In this document: in pieces, positions 17,024-25,629 of the stretch
Position numbering within the stretch: the stretch's first letter is position 1
How the letters are laid out: every line of letters starts with the position of its first letter
Assembly (NCBI RefSeq): GCF_900128475.1
Contig: NZ_LT635837.1
Span: 259,328 to 323,327, forward strand
Source of the DNA: Mediterranea massiliensis
Lineage (GTDB): Bacteria > Bacteroidota > Bacteroidia > Bacteroidales > Bacteroidaceae
Length of the DNA: 64,000 nucleotides
Direction: 5' to 3'
Program-made: the position numbers and the translations under genes
The notes under the pieces: generated by a model
Told to the model about the DNA's origin: nothing
The model's input: only the letters and a program-made list of their open reading frames with translations
Databases searched by the model: none

Positions 17024-17387
17024 TCGCCTGCACCTCTACCACGCCATCATATTCGGCGGCAAAGCCTTCGGACGAAGGCCCCAGCATCTTCACCTTCAAC
17101 TCGGCGGAAACAGGGGTGTAGGGTTCGGCACCGGCCGGAAGAGCCTCCTCGTAACGCTTCTTCAGCTCGCCCGAACGGTCGACTACCCAATAGGACAAGG
17201 TATCGCCATAGGGAGTGAACGAATAGGCTTCGTGCCCCATCACCAGGCGGCCGCTACATGTAACTACAGAATCGGAAACGGCAGACGTTTCCTGCGGTAC
17301 AGCGCCCTCCTGCTTCTGTGCGGCAGGACGGCAGGCGGCCAGCCACAGGCCGGCCGACACGACAAAAAGAACAGTCAGTTTTTTCAT
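17004..17387 (-). CDS. Small hypothetical lipoprotein
   Basis: 127 residues with a signal peptide and lipobox (LFVVSAGLWLAACRP, Cys19). The mature part has a beta-rich stretch (SGRLVMGHEAYSFTPYGDTL, YWVVDRSGELKKRYEEAL). It contains no recognisable domain. The gene ends inside the convergent crp gene (20-bp overlap). A near-consensus -7 box, TACCTTCG on the minus strand at about 17419-17426, lies upstream. Function unknown; probably monocistronic. Confidence 0.65.
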   Translation of the reverse strand: MKKLTVLFVVSAGLWLAACRPAAQKQEGAVPQETSAVSDSVVTCSGRLVMGHEAYSFTPYGDTLSYWVVDRSGELKKRYEEALPAGAEPYTPVSAELKVKMLGPSSEGFAAEYDGVVEVQAIIRVGE

Positions 17388-17489
17388 GTTTATACAGGTT
17401 TACGAATTAAACGACAACGAAGGTAATCATTATTCTGCCATAACCACACTTTTATAAACAAATATTTGCAGACAAGAAGTGACACCCCG

Positions 17490-18182
17490 TCACCTCGTCG
17501 AGCTTTCCGTCAGGATGACGCCGTCCATCATGCGGATGATGCGGCGTGCCTCGCGGGCGTTCTCCTCGGAGTGGGTCACCATGACTACCGTGGCGCCGTC
17601 GGCATTGAGTTCCTTCAGCAGAGCCATCACTTCGTTGCCGTTGGCCGAGTCAAGGTTACCGGTCGGTTCGTCGGCCAGGATGATTTTGGGATTGGTGACG
17701 ATGGCGCGGGCAATGGCCACACGCTGCTGTTGGCCGCCACTGAGTTGTTGCGGATAGTGCTCCGAACGATGGGTAATCTGCATGCGGTCGAGGGCCCGGT
17801 TCACACGCTCCACCCGTTCGCGGACGGGCATACCGGCATAAAGCAGGGGCAGTTCGACGTTCTCAAATACCGTCAGTTCGTCTATCAGGTTGAAGCTCTG
17901 GAAAACGAAGCCCAGGTTGCCGTTGCGCAGGTCGGTGCGGTCGTTTTCCTTCCACCGGGACACTTCCTGCCCCATGAACCACAGTTCGCCCGAGGTGGGA
18001 TTGTCCAGCAGGCCTATGATGTTGAGTAACGTGGACTTGCCACAGCCCGACGGGCCCATGATGGCTACAAACTCACCCGGATGGATTTCCAGGTTCACTT
18101 CGTTCAATGCGGTTGTCTGCACGCTTTCGGTGCGGAATATTTTGGTCAGGCCCAAGGCCTTGATTACGTTATCTGTTTTCAT
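17490..18182 (-). CDS. ABC transporter ATP-binding protein (MacB/LolD type)
   Basis: 230 residues with Walker A GPSGCGKST (residues 43-51), Q-loop region NLGFVFQSFNLIDELTV, signature LSGGQQQRVAIARA, Walker B IILADEPTGNLDS and the H-loop VTHSEE. The TGNLDS signature is the hallmark of the MacB/LolD/FtsE subgroup, which work with four-helix mechanotransmission permeases. The matching permease lies 72 bp upstream on the same strand. Together they probably act on antimicrobial peptides, lipoproteins or another envelope substrate. Confidence 0.93.
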   Translation of the reverse strand: MKTDNVIKALGLTKIFRTESVQTTALNEVNLEIHPGEFVAIMGPSGCGKSTLLNIIGLLDNPTSGELWFMGQEVSRWKENDRTDLRNGNLGFVFQSFNLIDELTVFENVELPLLYAGMPVRERVERVNRALDRMQITHRSEHYPQQLSGGQQQRVAIARAIVTNPKIILADEPTGNLDSANGNEVMALLKELNADGATVVMVTHSEENAREARRIIRMMDGVILTESSTR

Positions 18183-18254
18183 ATTGTTATTTTAGGAATT
18201 AAGGAGTGTAGAAATTAAACCGATACTTCAAATTCTTCATTTTTCATTCTTCAT

Positions 18255-20663
18255 TTACTCGTATCTCAGCGACTCTACCGGATTCTGCGACGCCTTGCGC
18301 CACGTCTGCCCTACGACTGTGAGCAGGGTAATAAGTACCGTCAGCAGACCGGCCAGCAGGAAGAGCCACCAGCTGATGGGCGTCTGGTAGGCAAACTCAC
18401 TGAGCCAACTGCTCATCAGCCAGTAACCCACGGGGCAGGCCACGACGAAGGCAATACCCACCCAGACGAGATACTCGCGACAGAACATACGCACGATGCG
18501 GTCGGAGTGCGCACCGTTCACCTTGCGGATGCCTATCTCCTTGGTGCGCTGCTCGGTAGAGAGCGCCACGAGGCCGAACACGCCCATCACGGCAATAACG
18601 ATGGCCAGCACGGTGAAGAACAGCAACATGCGGCCCTGCTGGTGCTCGCGGGCATAGTTCTGGTTCAGCTTGTCGGAGAAGAACTGGTAGCTGAATTCCT
18701 TGATAAAGGCATCGTCGCGTGTGGCAAACTCCTCGAACTTCTCCTTGATGAAGGCCAGGGTCTGCTGCCGCCGTTCGGGAACTATCTTGATGTAGAGGTA
18801 TTGCACGGCTTCGGGGCTGTACCAGATGTAGGCAGGTTTGATCTGCTCGCGCATGGACTGGAAGTTGAAATCCTTCACCACCCCCACGATGCGCAGCGGT
18901 ATTCCCCACTCCGAACGGATTTCCATCCCAATGGGGTCGGCCACCTTCATGGCGCGCCAGGCCGTCTCGTTGATGACGGTCGTCTTTTCCTTGCTTGAAT
19001 CCCAGTATCCGCCGAAGTCGGAGTCCATCAGCTTGCCCTTCACCAGCTCCATGCCGAAGGTCTTCACAAAGTCGCCGTCGGCCCACAGCTGCACCATGCG
19101 CAAGGAGTCGGTACGGCCGTCCACATCGGTCCACTCCACCTTGCTGCCGTCCTTGTAACTGGTGCCTTCGCCGAAATTCCCGAGATCGGTCGACATGGAG
19201 ACACTTTTGATGTCGGGATTGCGCAGCAGTTCCTGCTTGAACTCACCCACGTTGTACCACAGGCTGGTATAGACGGTCACGATGTTCTCCTTGTCCAGCC
19301 CCATGTCCTTGTTCTGCATGTAGTGCAGCTGCTTGAAGACGATACCCGTGAGCAGCATCAGCACCAGGGCAATGACAAACTGCACGCACACCAGCCCGCG
19401 TATCAGCCCGCCCTTGCGCCCCGTCTTGCGCCCGCCCTTGAAGGCCAGCAGCGGGTTGACGGACGACAGATAGAAAGCCGGATAGCTGCCCGCCAAGCAA
19501 CCCACGCCCACGATGCCGAAGAGCATGTAGAGCACCACGCTCCAACTGGCCTCCAGCCGAAGGTCGGTCTCCATCACCCGGTTGAACAGGGGCAGCGTCA
19601 GCTCCGTCAATGCCATGGCCAACACCAAGGCGATGCATGCCTGCACCATTCCTTCGGACAGGAACTGCCCGATGAGCACGCGGCGCTTGGCTCCCGTCAC
19701 CTTGCGCACGCCCACCTCCTTGTAGCGCAGCGAAGCACGGGCGGTGGACAGGGTGGTGAAGTTGAATGCTCCCATGAAGATGACGAGTACCGCCAGGGCG
19801 ATGAACAGATAGACGGTGGAGAGGTTGCCGTGCTGCTTCACGTCGGGGTCGGCAAAGCGGGTATGCAGATAGATGTCGTGCAAGGGCTGGAAGCCGAGGC
19901 GTACGTTCTTCTCGCCACGGTCGGCCAGCAGACGGCTCATGGCCTGCGCCTCGCTGCGGAGCATGGCAGCCCCTTCCTTCATCTTGATATAGACGTGCAT
20001 ACTTTCCGTGAAGGTATTCCAATTGATGTTTACGCCCCCTCTGCCATAAGCCTCCATCGGCATGGCCAGCTCGAAGCGGATGTGGCTCTTGCGGGGAATG
20101 TCCACCACGGCCACCACCGTATAGACATCGCTGATGGAATTGCCGAACGAATAGGTCAGCTTCTGCCCGACGGCTGAGCCCGAACCAAAGAACTTGCGGG
20201 CCAGTTCGGCAGAGATAACCACGTTGTTCGGATTTTCGTTAATACGCTGGGGAGTACCCTCTACTACGGGGAAGGTGAAGAAACGGAAGAAGGTGCTGTC
20301 CACGTAAACTTCGGTCACCGTCATCTTCTTTCCGCCCTCTGCCTCGTAGGAGTACTGATCGCCGTACTTGATGGCCGTCGCGTCCTCCACCTGCGGGAAC
20401 TTCTGCCGGAAGTCCATGGCCAGTGTGCGCGGCAGGCGGGGCGACTCCTTAATCTCTCCGCCCGCTTCGCGGTGAAGCTCCGTCACACGATAGATGAGGC
20501 TGCCGTCGCGGAAGCAGTCGTCGTGCGTCAGTTCGTCCACCACCCACAGGTAAATGAGGAAGGCCGCCGTCAGGCCCAGCACAAACCCCATCAGGTTGAT
20601 GGAGGAGAACAGCAGGCTCCGGCGGATGAGCCGAAGCGCCACTTTGATGTAATGTCTTAGCAT
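18255..20663 (-). CDS. FtsX/MacB-like ABC transporter permease (two-module)
   Basis: 802 residues. It carries an N-terminal membrane helix (INLMGFVLGLTAAFLIYLWV), a MacB-type periplasmic domain (about residues 45-270), a first FtsX core (ALAVLVIFMGAFNFTTLST and EVGVRKVTGAKRRVLIGQFL), a second periplasmic domain and a second FtsX core near the C-terminus (KEIGIRKVNGAHSDRIVRMF). The paired VRKVTGA/IRKVNGA signatures are typical of the Bacteroidota tandem FtsX permeases that partner an NtrC-type two-component system. The ATPase lies immediately downstream. ATG at 20663 gives MLRHYIKVALRLIRRSLLFS. Confidence 0.9.
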   Translation of the reverse strand: MLRHYIKVALRLIRRSLLFSSINLMGFVLGLTAAFLIYLWVVDELTHDDCFRDGSLIYRVTELHREAGGEIKESPRLPRTLAMDFRQKFPQVEDATAIKYGDQYSYEAEGGKKMTVTEVYVDSTFFRFFTFPVVEGTPQRINENPNNVVISAELARKFFGSGSAVGQKLTYSFGNSISDVYTVVAVVDIPRKSHIRFELAMPMEAYGRGGVNINWNTFTESMHVYIKMKEGAAMLRSEAQAMSRLLADRGEKNVRLGFQPLHDIYLHTRFADPDVKQHGNLSTVYLFIALAVLVIFMGAFNFTTLSTARASLRYKEVGVRKVTGAKRRVLIGQFLSEGMVQACIALVLAMALTELTLPLFNRVMETDLRLEASWSVVLYMLFGIVGVGCLAGSYPAFYLSSVNPLLAFKGGRKTGRKGGLIRGLVCVQFVIALVLMLLTGIVFKQLHYMQNKDMGLDKENIVTVYTSLWYNVGEFKQELLRNPDIKSVSMSTDLGNFGEGTSYKDGSKVEWTDVDGRTDSLRMVQLWADGDFVKTFGMELVKGKLMDSDFGGYWDSSKEKTTVINETAWRAMKVADPIGMEIRSEWGIPLRIVGVVKDFNFQSMREQIKPAYIWYSPEAVQYLYIKIVPERRQQTLAFIKEKFEEFATRDDAFIKEFSYQFFSDKLNQNYAREHQQGRMLLFFTVLAIVIAVMGVFGLVALSTEQRTKEIGIRKVNGAHSDRIVRMFCREYLVWVGIAFVVACPVGYWLMSSWLSEFAYQTPISWWLFLLAGLLTVLITLLTVVGQTWRKASQNPVESLRYE

Positions 20664-20788
20664 AATTCTGTTTTTATTCGGGTTTTACAAATATACTGTT
20701 TTCACTCTTATTCTGCCACATCCCTACCTTGTTCCTGTCTTTCTGCCCGGCTTACCTTGTCTTTTCCCTATACTCAAGCCATCATCAT

Positions 20789-20876
20789 CCTACAGAAAAC
20801 ATACAATCAAGTAACAGGATTCCTACTATCATGTAACAAGATTCCATGAATCCAGTACCATGATTCCACCTTAACT
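20789..20876. repeat. Array C: four degenerate 22-bp units
   Basis: Units start at 20789, 20811, 20833 and 20855. The last three share GTAACA(A/G)GATTCC or GTACCATGATTCC; the first matches its neighbour at about 13 of 22 positions. Within and between units GATTC and GAATC recur as inverted words. The array begins 13 bp after the stop codon of the minus-strand lipoprotein gene (stop at 20890), so it lies in that gene's 3' flank and in the leader region of the permease gene. Confidence 0.75.
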
Positions 20877-20889
20877 CCCTACTTTAGCG

Positions 20890-22281
20890 TCATTCCATCC
20901 GTACTACAACCAATTCCTCATCCTTTACCTGCTTCGACAAAGGCAGGTCGGGCAACATCTCTTTCAGCCGCTTTCCTTTGAAGAGGGTGGCGGCCCTGCC
21001 TCCTGCCGTCAACGAAGGCAGAAGAGAAATATCCTTCCCTTCTACCCGGAAAGGCAGGTTGGCGTATGTATACCGGCCTTCCTTGTCGGTCTTTCCGGGC
21101 AGGCTGAAGAAGTCGCCTGTCTGTTTGTCGTACACCAGCGTATGGAGCGTCACCGTTCCCTGGGTGCGGGCATTGGGCGAATCGTAGCTGCGCGACAGTT
21201 GAACCAACAGGTATCTGTTTGTTTCTATCCAGCTGTTGACCAGGTAATATCCGTCGAGGCTGTTATTCAGGCTACCCACCACGTACTTACCCGTGGGGCG
21301 TTTCAGGGGGCCGAAGTCCAGCCGCCAGACGGCCTTGAGCGTGGAGGCATCCATCAGCTCGTAAACGGTGTCGTCGTAGGCCATACGCAGGCGGAGCTTC
21401 CCGACATAATAATAGACGTCAGTATTCTCACCGCTTCGGTAGGTGTAAGTAGGCACGTAGTCCTCGGCATCGCTCACCGTGAAGCGGCACAGCGTGTCGC
21501 CCTTCTGCCCGAAGGTGCAGAGTCGCGAGCTGAAAGGCTCGGTCATCAGCCAGCCGCCAGCCGTGACGGCAAAGGCATTGCCCTGCGTCCTGCCGATGGG
21601 CAGCTTGCTGGGCAGGTGGTCGGGTGTCCACGGTTCGGCGGCTTCTGCAAGCACGTCCCAGGGCAGAGTAGCCACAGCATATTCATAGCGGAGACGGTCG
21701 TCCGCTTCAGTCTCCTGACCGGCATAGAGTCCGCGAAGCTGGCGGGTGGAAGAGTCGTAGCCCACCTGGCTAAGACGCCGTTTGCTGCGTATGCCATATC
21801 CGATGCCGTTGCCCATCTTCATTTCACTGATTTCCACATCATTCCTGAAGAGCACCTTGCGCAGCTTCATGTCCTTGTCCAGCAGGCAGATACCTTCGTA
21901 GTCCGCCAACAGCCAGCCGTCGTCCACGAGGCTCAACTCCGCACCGAGGCCATATCCTTCGTAACCCGTGGGATGGAAAGAAAGGATACCCAATGCGTTG
22001 GGCTTCAACGCCTGTACATTCTTCAGGGCAGCGGGTACGTTGAGCACCTTGGCACCCGTACGAATAATGGTCGGTTGATGCTTGATGCCTGCGGGCGGGC
22101 GGTAGTCGGCGGCAAAGGTGTCGAGCGTAGCAGCAGCCTGTTGGCGACGGGCTCCCTGTTCGGCAGCCTGCGCCAACAGTTCGGCTGCCGCTTCCTCCCG
22201 GCTCATGCCCGGACGACGTTGCCGACACGAAGCGAGGAAGAGCAGGAGAAACATAATGAAAGTTAGAAAGAGCTTATTCAT
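20890..22281 (-). CDS. Hypothetical lipoprotein, propeller-like (possibly DUF4933)
   Basis: 463 residues from ATG at 22281 (MNKLFLTFIMFLLLFLASC), a clear lipoprotein signal with Cys19. The body contains repeating short hydrophobic strands with polar loops (VDDGWLLADYEGICLLDKDM, NDVEISEMKMGNGIGYGIRS), suggestive of a beta-propeller. From memory it resembles DUF4933 proteins of Bacteroides. It lies upstream of the FtsX permease and ATPase on the same strand and next to the divergent NtrC-type regulator. That position makes it a candidate accessory or sensor protein of the ABC system. Function is unproven. Confidence 0.65.
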   Translation of the reverse strand: MNKLFLTFIMFLLLFLASCRQRRPGMSREEAAAELLAQAAEQGARRQQAAATLDTFAADYRPPAGIKHQPTIIRTGAKVLNVPAALKNVQALKPNALGILSFHPTGYEGYGLGAELSLVDDGWLLADYEGICLLDKDMKLRKVLFRNDVEISEMKMGNGIGYGIRSKRRLSQVGYDSSTRQLRGLYAGQETEADDRLRYEYAVATLPWDVLAEAAEPWTPDHLPSKLPIGRTQGNAFAVTAGGWLMTEPFSSRLCTFGQKGDTLCRFTVSDAEDYVPTYTYRSGENTDVYYYVGKLRLRMAYDDTVYELMDASTLKAVWRLDFGPLKRPTGKYVVGSLNNSLDGYYLVNSWIETNRYLLVQLSRSYDSPNARTQGTVTLHTLVYDKQTGDFFSLPGKTDKEGRYTYANLPFRVEGKDISLLPSLTAGGRAATLFKGKRLKEMLPDLPLSKQVKDEELVVVRME

Positions 22282-22308
22282 AATCATCAGTAGTTTTACT
22301 CCCAGAAG

Positions 22309-22471
22309 GTGTGTCAAAACAAAGGTTTCTCAAGCTCTCCTCCTTCTGGAAGGAGGAGTCCCCGATAGGGAGAGGTGGTAGGTGAAAACATAAAGCATTG
22401 ATTGATAGTCAATCGTGACAGCCTACCACCCCGCCCGTTGGGCACCCCTCCTTCCAGAAGGAGGGGAGTTG
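22309..22471. repeat. REP-like inverted module pair (element 2), inverted copy of element 1
   Basis: Left module about 22332-22385 (CTCCTCCTTCTGGAAGGAGG ... GGTGGTAGGTGAAAACATAA) and right module about 22422-22471 (CCTACCACCCCGCCCGTTGG ... CCTTCCAGAAGGAGGGGAG). Compared with 16091-16420 the whole element is reversed: its left module matches the reverse complement of the other's right module, including the adjacent AAAACATAA and the AAACAAAGG flank. The rest of the 491-bp gap (22472-22676) is AT-rich with no convincing gene. It holds an outer TCCGAT/ATCGGA pair and two CGTACACT words at about 22606-22654. Confidence 0.8.
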
Positions 22472-22664
22472 AATAGCATCTTTCAGTTTTTGAAACATCC
22501 TCAAAAAAGGAGTATGTTCTATCACAAAAAGAAGTGCAACATGTATGCCAAACATATAATAAATTATTAATCAAAACATTACCTATACACTCATCGAAGA
22601 AAAACGTCCGATTCCGTACACTAATCGCACGCTGGCGTACACTGGATTATCGGAAAAGAATGCG

Positions 22665-22672
22665 TATCTTTG
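22665..22672 (+). promoter_or_regulatory. -7 box TATCTTTG upstream of the NtrC-type regulator
   Basis: TATCTTTG matches TAnnTTTG. Transcription would start about 22679, inside the hairpin repeat that follows, so nearly the whole leader is the hairpin. Confidence 0.5.
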
Positions 22673-22675
22673 TAG

Positions 22676-22758
22676 GCACCACAGATTACACAGATGAACA
22701 CAGATTTAATGATTATCGAGAAAAAACAATCTGTGCCAATCTGTGTAATCTGTGGTGC
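22676..22758. repeat. Large inverted repeat (hairpin) in the leader of the NtrC-type gene
   Basis: GCACCACAGATTACACAGAT (22676-22695) is perfectly complementary to ATCTGTGTAATCTGTGGTGC (22739-22758). Inside, CACAGATT (22699-22706) pairs with AATCTGTG. The result is a hairpin of about 80 nt ending 14 bp before the ATG at 22773. The word CACCACAG recurs at about 25559-25566, suggesting a dispersed REP-type family. Confidence 0.85.
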
Positions 22759-22772
22759 AAAACAAAGCCCCC

Positions 22773-24158
22773 ATGAAAAAAGGAAAAATACTCATCGTAG
22801 ACGACAACGAAGACATCCTCTTCACCCTGAAGATGCTGCTGCGTCCGCTGGCCGAACAGGTAACCACCCTCGACGACCCGCGCGAGATGCTGCCCCTGCT
22901 GTCGCGCGTCCGGCACGACGTCATCCTGCTGGACATGAACTTCCGCCGCGATGCCGTCAGCGGGCGCGAAGGCTTTGCCTGGCTGGAAGAGATATTGAAA
23001 CTCGACCCACAGGCGGTGGTCATCTTCATCACCGCCTACAGCGACACGGAAAAGGCGGTGCAGGCCATCAAGCAGGGAGCCACGGACTTCATCCCCAAGC
23101 CCTGGCAGAACGACAAACTGCTGGCCACCGTATCCTCGGCCCTGCAACTGAGCTTCAGCCGACACGAGGTAAAGGTGCTCAAGGAACAGAAGAAAACCCT
23201 CGAACAACAGACCGAAGCCTTGGCCACGCCTGCCGAACCGACGCACATCATCGGCGAGTCGGCCGCCATGCAGGCACTGCTGCAAACCGTGCGCAAGTGC
23301 TCGGACACCGATGCTAATCTTCTGCTCTTGGGCGAAAACGGTACGGGCAAGGACCTGCTGGCCCGCTACATTTATGAGCAGTCGCCCCGCCGCACGAAAC
23401 CCTACGTGCCCATCGACTTGGGCAGCATCCCCGAACCGCTGTTCGAGAGCGAGCTGTTCGGCTACGAGAAGGGTGCCTTCACCGATGCCCGCCGCTCCAA
23501 GCCGGGACGCATGGAGGCAGCCACAGGCGGCACGCTCTTCCTGAACGAGATAGGCAACCTCAGCCTGCCCATGCAGGCCAAGCTGCTCTCCGTCATTGAA
23601 CAGCGGCGTGCCTCGCGCCTGGGCTCCACAGCTGCCTATCCCGTGGACGTACGCCTGATCTGTGCCACCAACACCGATCTCTATGCCGCCATCGACCGAC
23701 GCGAGTTCCGCCAGGACCTGCTCTACCGCATCAACACCATCGAACTCCGCCTGCCTCCCCTGCGCGAACGGGGCGACGACCTCTTCCTGCTGGCCGACTT
23801 CTTCGTGCAACGCTTTGCCCGCAAGTATCACAAGGAGATAAAGGGCATCGGCCGCGAGGCACGCCGCCAGCTGCAGCAGTACCGCTGGCCGGGCAATGTG
23901 CGCGAGCTGGAACATGCCGTGGAGCGGGCGGTCATCCTCTCCTCCGGCCCGATGCTTGCCGCACGCGACTTCCACCTGCAAAGCCGCCTGATGCACGAGC
24001 CGCTGGACGAGAAGGAACGCTACAACCTGGAGCGCATCGAGCGCGAAAGCATCGACGAAGTGCTCCGCCTGTGCAATGGCAACATCACCCTGGCCGCCGA
24101 GATGCTGGGCATCACGCGGACGTCGCTGTACCGAAGGATTGAGAAGTATAAATTGTAA
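22773..24158 (+). CDS. NtrC-type sigma-54-dependent response regulator
   Basis: 461 residues. The receiver domain (1-125) has acidic D10/D11, phosphoacceptor Asp54 in ILLDMNF and Lys109 in FIPKPW. The AAA+ domain (about 160-395) has Walker A GENGTGKD (187-194). The sigma-54-contact loop is GAFTDA (234-239), not GAFTGA; the Asp form is common in Bacteroidota. The C-terminal Fis-type helix-turn-helix is NITLAAEMLGITRTSLYRRI. Its cognate histidine kinase starts 19 bp downstream. Neighbouring ABC and lipoprotein genes are the likely regulon, though no -24/-12 site was confidently seen. Confidence 0.93.
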   Translation: MKKGKILIVDDNEDILFTLKMLLRPLAEQVTTLDDPREMLPLLSRVRHDVILLDMNFRRDAVSGREGFAWLEEILKLDPQAVVIFITAYSDTEKAVQAIKQGATDFIPKPWQNDKLLATVSSALQLSFSRHEVKVLKEQKKTLEQQTEALATPAEPTHIIGESAAMQALLQTVRKCSDTDANLLLLGENGTGKDLLARYIYEQSPRRTKPYVPIDLGSIPEPLFESELFGYEKGAFTDARRSKPGRMEAATGGTLFLNEIGNLSLPMQAKLLSVIEQRRASRLGSTAAYPVDVRLICATNTDLYAAIDRREFRQDLLYRINTIELRLPPLRERGDDLFLLADFFVQRFARKYHKEIKGIGREARRQLQQYRWPGNVRELEHAVERAVILSSGPMLAARDFHLQSRLMHEPLDEKERYNLERIERESIDEVLRLCNGNITLAAEMLGITRTSLYRRIEKYKL

Positions 24159-24177
24159 TGAGTCAGGAGTTAAGCAT

Positions 24178-25536
24178 ATGAAAAGCCACTGGACCCGTAC
24201 CCCCCTGCTGCTCACCGCCGCCCTGCTGGCCTCGTGCTTCCTCACGGCCTGGATGGCGGTACACGGTTTCTATATCAACATGTGCCTGGCCGCCCTGCTG
24301 ACGCTGGGCATTGCCTGGGCTGTCTGCCGGTACATGCGGCACACATCCCGCCTCATGGAGCAGTTCGTGCAGTCTGTACGTTACTCCGAATTTCCCGAAA
24401 CCTTCAGCAACAATCATGCAGGCGGTCATCGCGGTCTGCCACCCGAACTGCTGGACAGCATGCAGGAAGCACTGGAGCACTACCGTGCCAACCTGCAACG
24501 CAAGGAAGGACGTCTGCTTTACTTCCAGGCACTGGCCAACCACATCGACACGGCCGTACTGGTCTATACGCCACAAGGCAACATCGAGTGGAAGAACGAG
24601 GCCGCCACCCGCCTGCTGGCCTCCGCCGTAGACGAACAGCAGGAAGACACCTGGGCACTGAAAGCACCGAAGACCGTGGACGACCTCCGTCTCTTCCATC
24701 CCGACCTGCCGCAGCTGCTGCGCGACCTGCGTCCCGGCTCGCTCCATGTGATACAGGTACACAGGCAGGAGGAAGGCACGCAACTGGCCCTCTCGGGCAT
24801 GGAATTCATCCTGCAGGGACGGAAGCTGGTCATCGCCAGCCTGAAGAACATCCATTCGGCACTCGATACCCAGGAGACGCTGGCCTGGCAGAAACTGATA
24901 CGGGTACTGACCCACGAAATCATGAACTCCGTCACCCCCATCATCTCCCTGGCCGAGCTCTTGGGCAAGCAGGTGGAAGGACTGGAAGGCAACGAACAGG
25001 ACAAGGAAGACATGCGCCAGATGCTTGCCACCATTGCCCGACGAGGAAACGCACTGACCCGCTTCGTAGGCAGCTATCGGGAGGTGTCGCATCTGCCCCC
25101 ACCCCTGATGCAACCTCTTGACGCTACTGCCCTATTGGAAGACGTCGTCCGCTTCATGCAGACCGAGGACAATGACCTGCGCCTCACACCTCCCCCTGCC
25201 CCGCTCCGCCTCCTGGCCGACAAAGGACAGGTGGAGCAGGTGCTCATCAACCTGATCAAGAATGCCCGCGAAAACGAAGCCCGTTGTATCACCCTCTCGG
25301 CAGGTGTCACCTCCACGGGCCGCCTCTTCCTCCGTGTGACAGACGACGGTACGGGCATCGAGCCCGAGGTGCAGGAACGCATCTTTGTTCCCTTCTTCAC
25401 CACCAAGCCCGGCGGCTCGGGCATCGGCCTCACGCTGGCCCGTCAGATTATGCACCAGCATGGCGGCAGCATCGATGTCCGTTCCTGCCCCGGCGAAGGA
25501 AGTATATTTACACTGCTCTTTCCGTACAACGGATGA
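24178..25536 (+). CDS. Sensor histidine kinase, partner of the NtrC-type regulator
   Basis: 452 residues. Two N-terminal membrane helices (about 10-28 and 33-51) flank a very short periplasmic loop, so it probably senses within the membrane or cytosol. A PAS-like segment follows (ALANHIDTAVLVYTPQGNIE). The H-box is LTHEIMNSVTPIISL with His246. The ATPase domain has N-box NLIKNARENEARC, G1 VTDDGTGI and G2 GGSGIGLTLARQI. ATG at 24178 lies 19 bp after the regulator stop and the spacer contains an AGGAGTTAAG word. It is followed by an independently promoted hydrolase gene. Confidence 0.92.
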   Translation: MKSHWTRTPLLLTAALLASCFLTAWMAVHGFYINMCLAALLTLGIAWAVCRYMRHTSRLMEQFVQSVRYSEFPETFSNNHAGGHRGLPPELLDSMQEALEHYRANLQRKEGRLLYFQALANHIDTAVLVYTPQGNIEWKNEAATRLLASAVDEQQEDTWALKAPKTVDDLRLFHPDLPQLLRDLRPGSLHVIQVHRQEEGTQLALSGMEFILQGRKLVIASLKNIHSALDTQETLAWQKLIRVLTHEIMNSVTPIISLAELLGKQVEGLEGNEQDKEDMRQMLATIARRGNALTRFVGSYREVSHLPPPLMQPLDATALLEDVVRFMQTEDNDLRLTPPPAPLRLLADKGQVEQVLINLIKNARENEARCITLSAGVTSTGRLFLRVTDDGTGIEPEVQERIFVPFFTTKPGGSGIGLTLARQIMHQHGGSIDVRSCPGEGSIFTLLFPYNG

Positions 25537-25546
25537 AAGAAAAAAG

Positions 25547-25554
25547 TATCTTTG
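25547..25554 (+). promoter_or_regulatory. -7 box TATCTTTG upstream of the serine hydrolase
   Basis: TATCTTTG lies just after the histidine kinase stop codon and 75 bp before the hydrolase ATG at 25630. The leader contains CACCACAGAGGACACGG, a partial copy of the REP-type word found at 22676. Confidence 0.5.
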
Positions 25555-25629
25555 CAATCACCACAGAGGACACGGAATTCCTTATCTGAATATCAAACCT
25601 GTCTTATGTGATGAAATGATTTAAAGTCT

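Noticed and set aside
18183..22281. Sigma-54 (-24/-12) promoters for the ABC and lipoprotein genes
   Set aside because: No TGGCAC-N5-TTGC match of convincing quality was found by eye in either upstream region.
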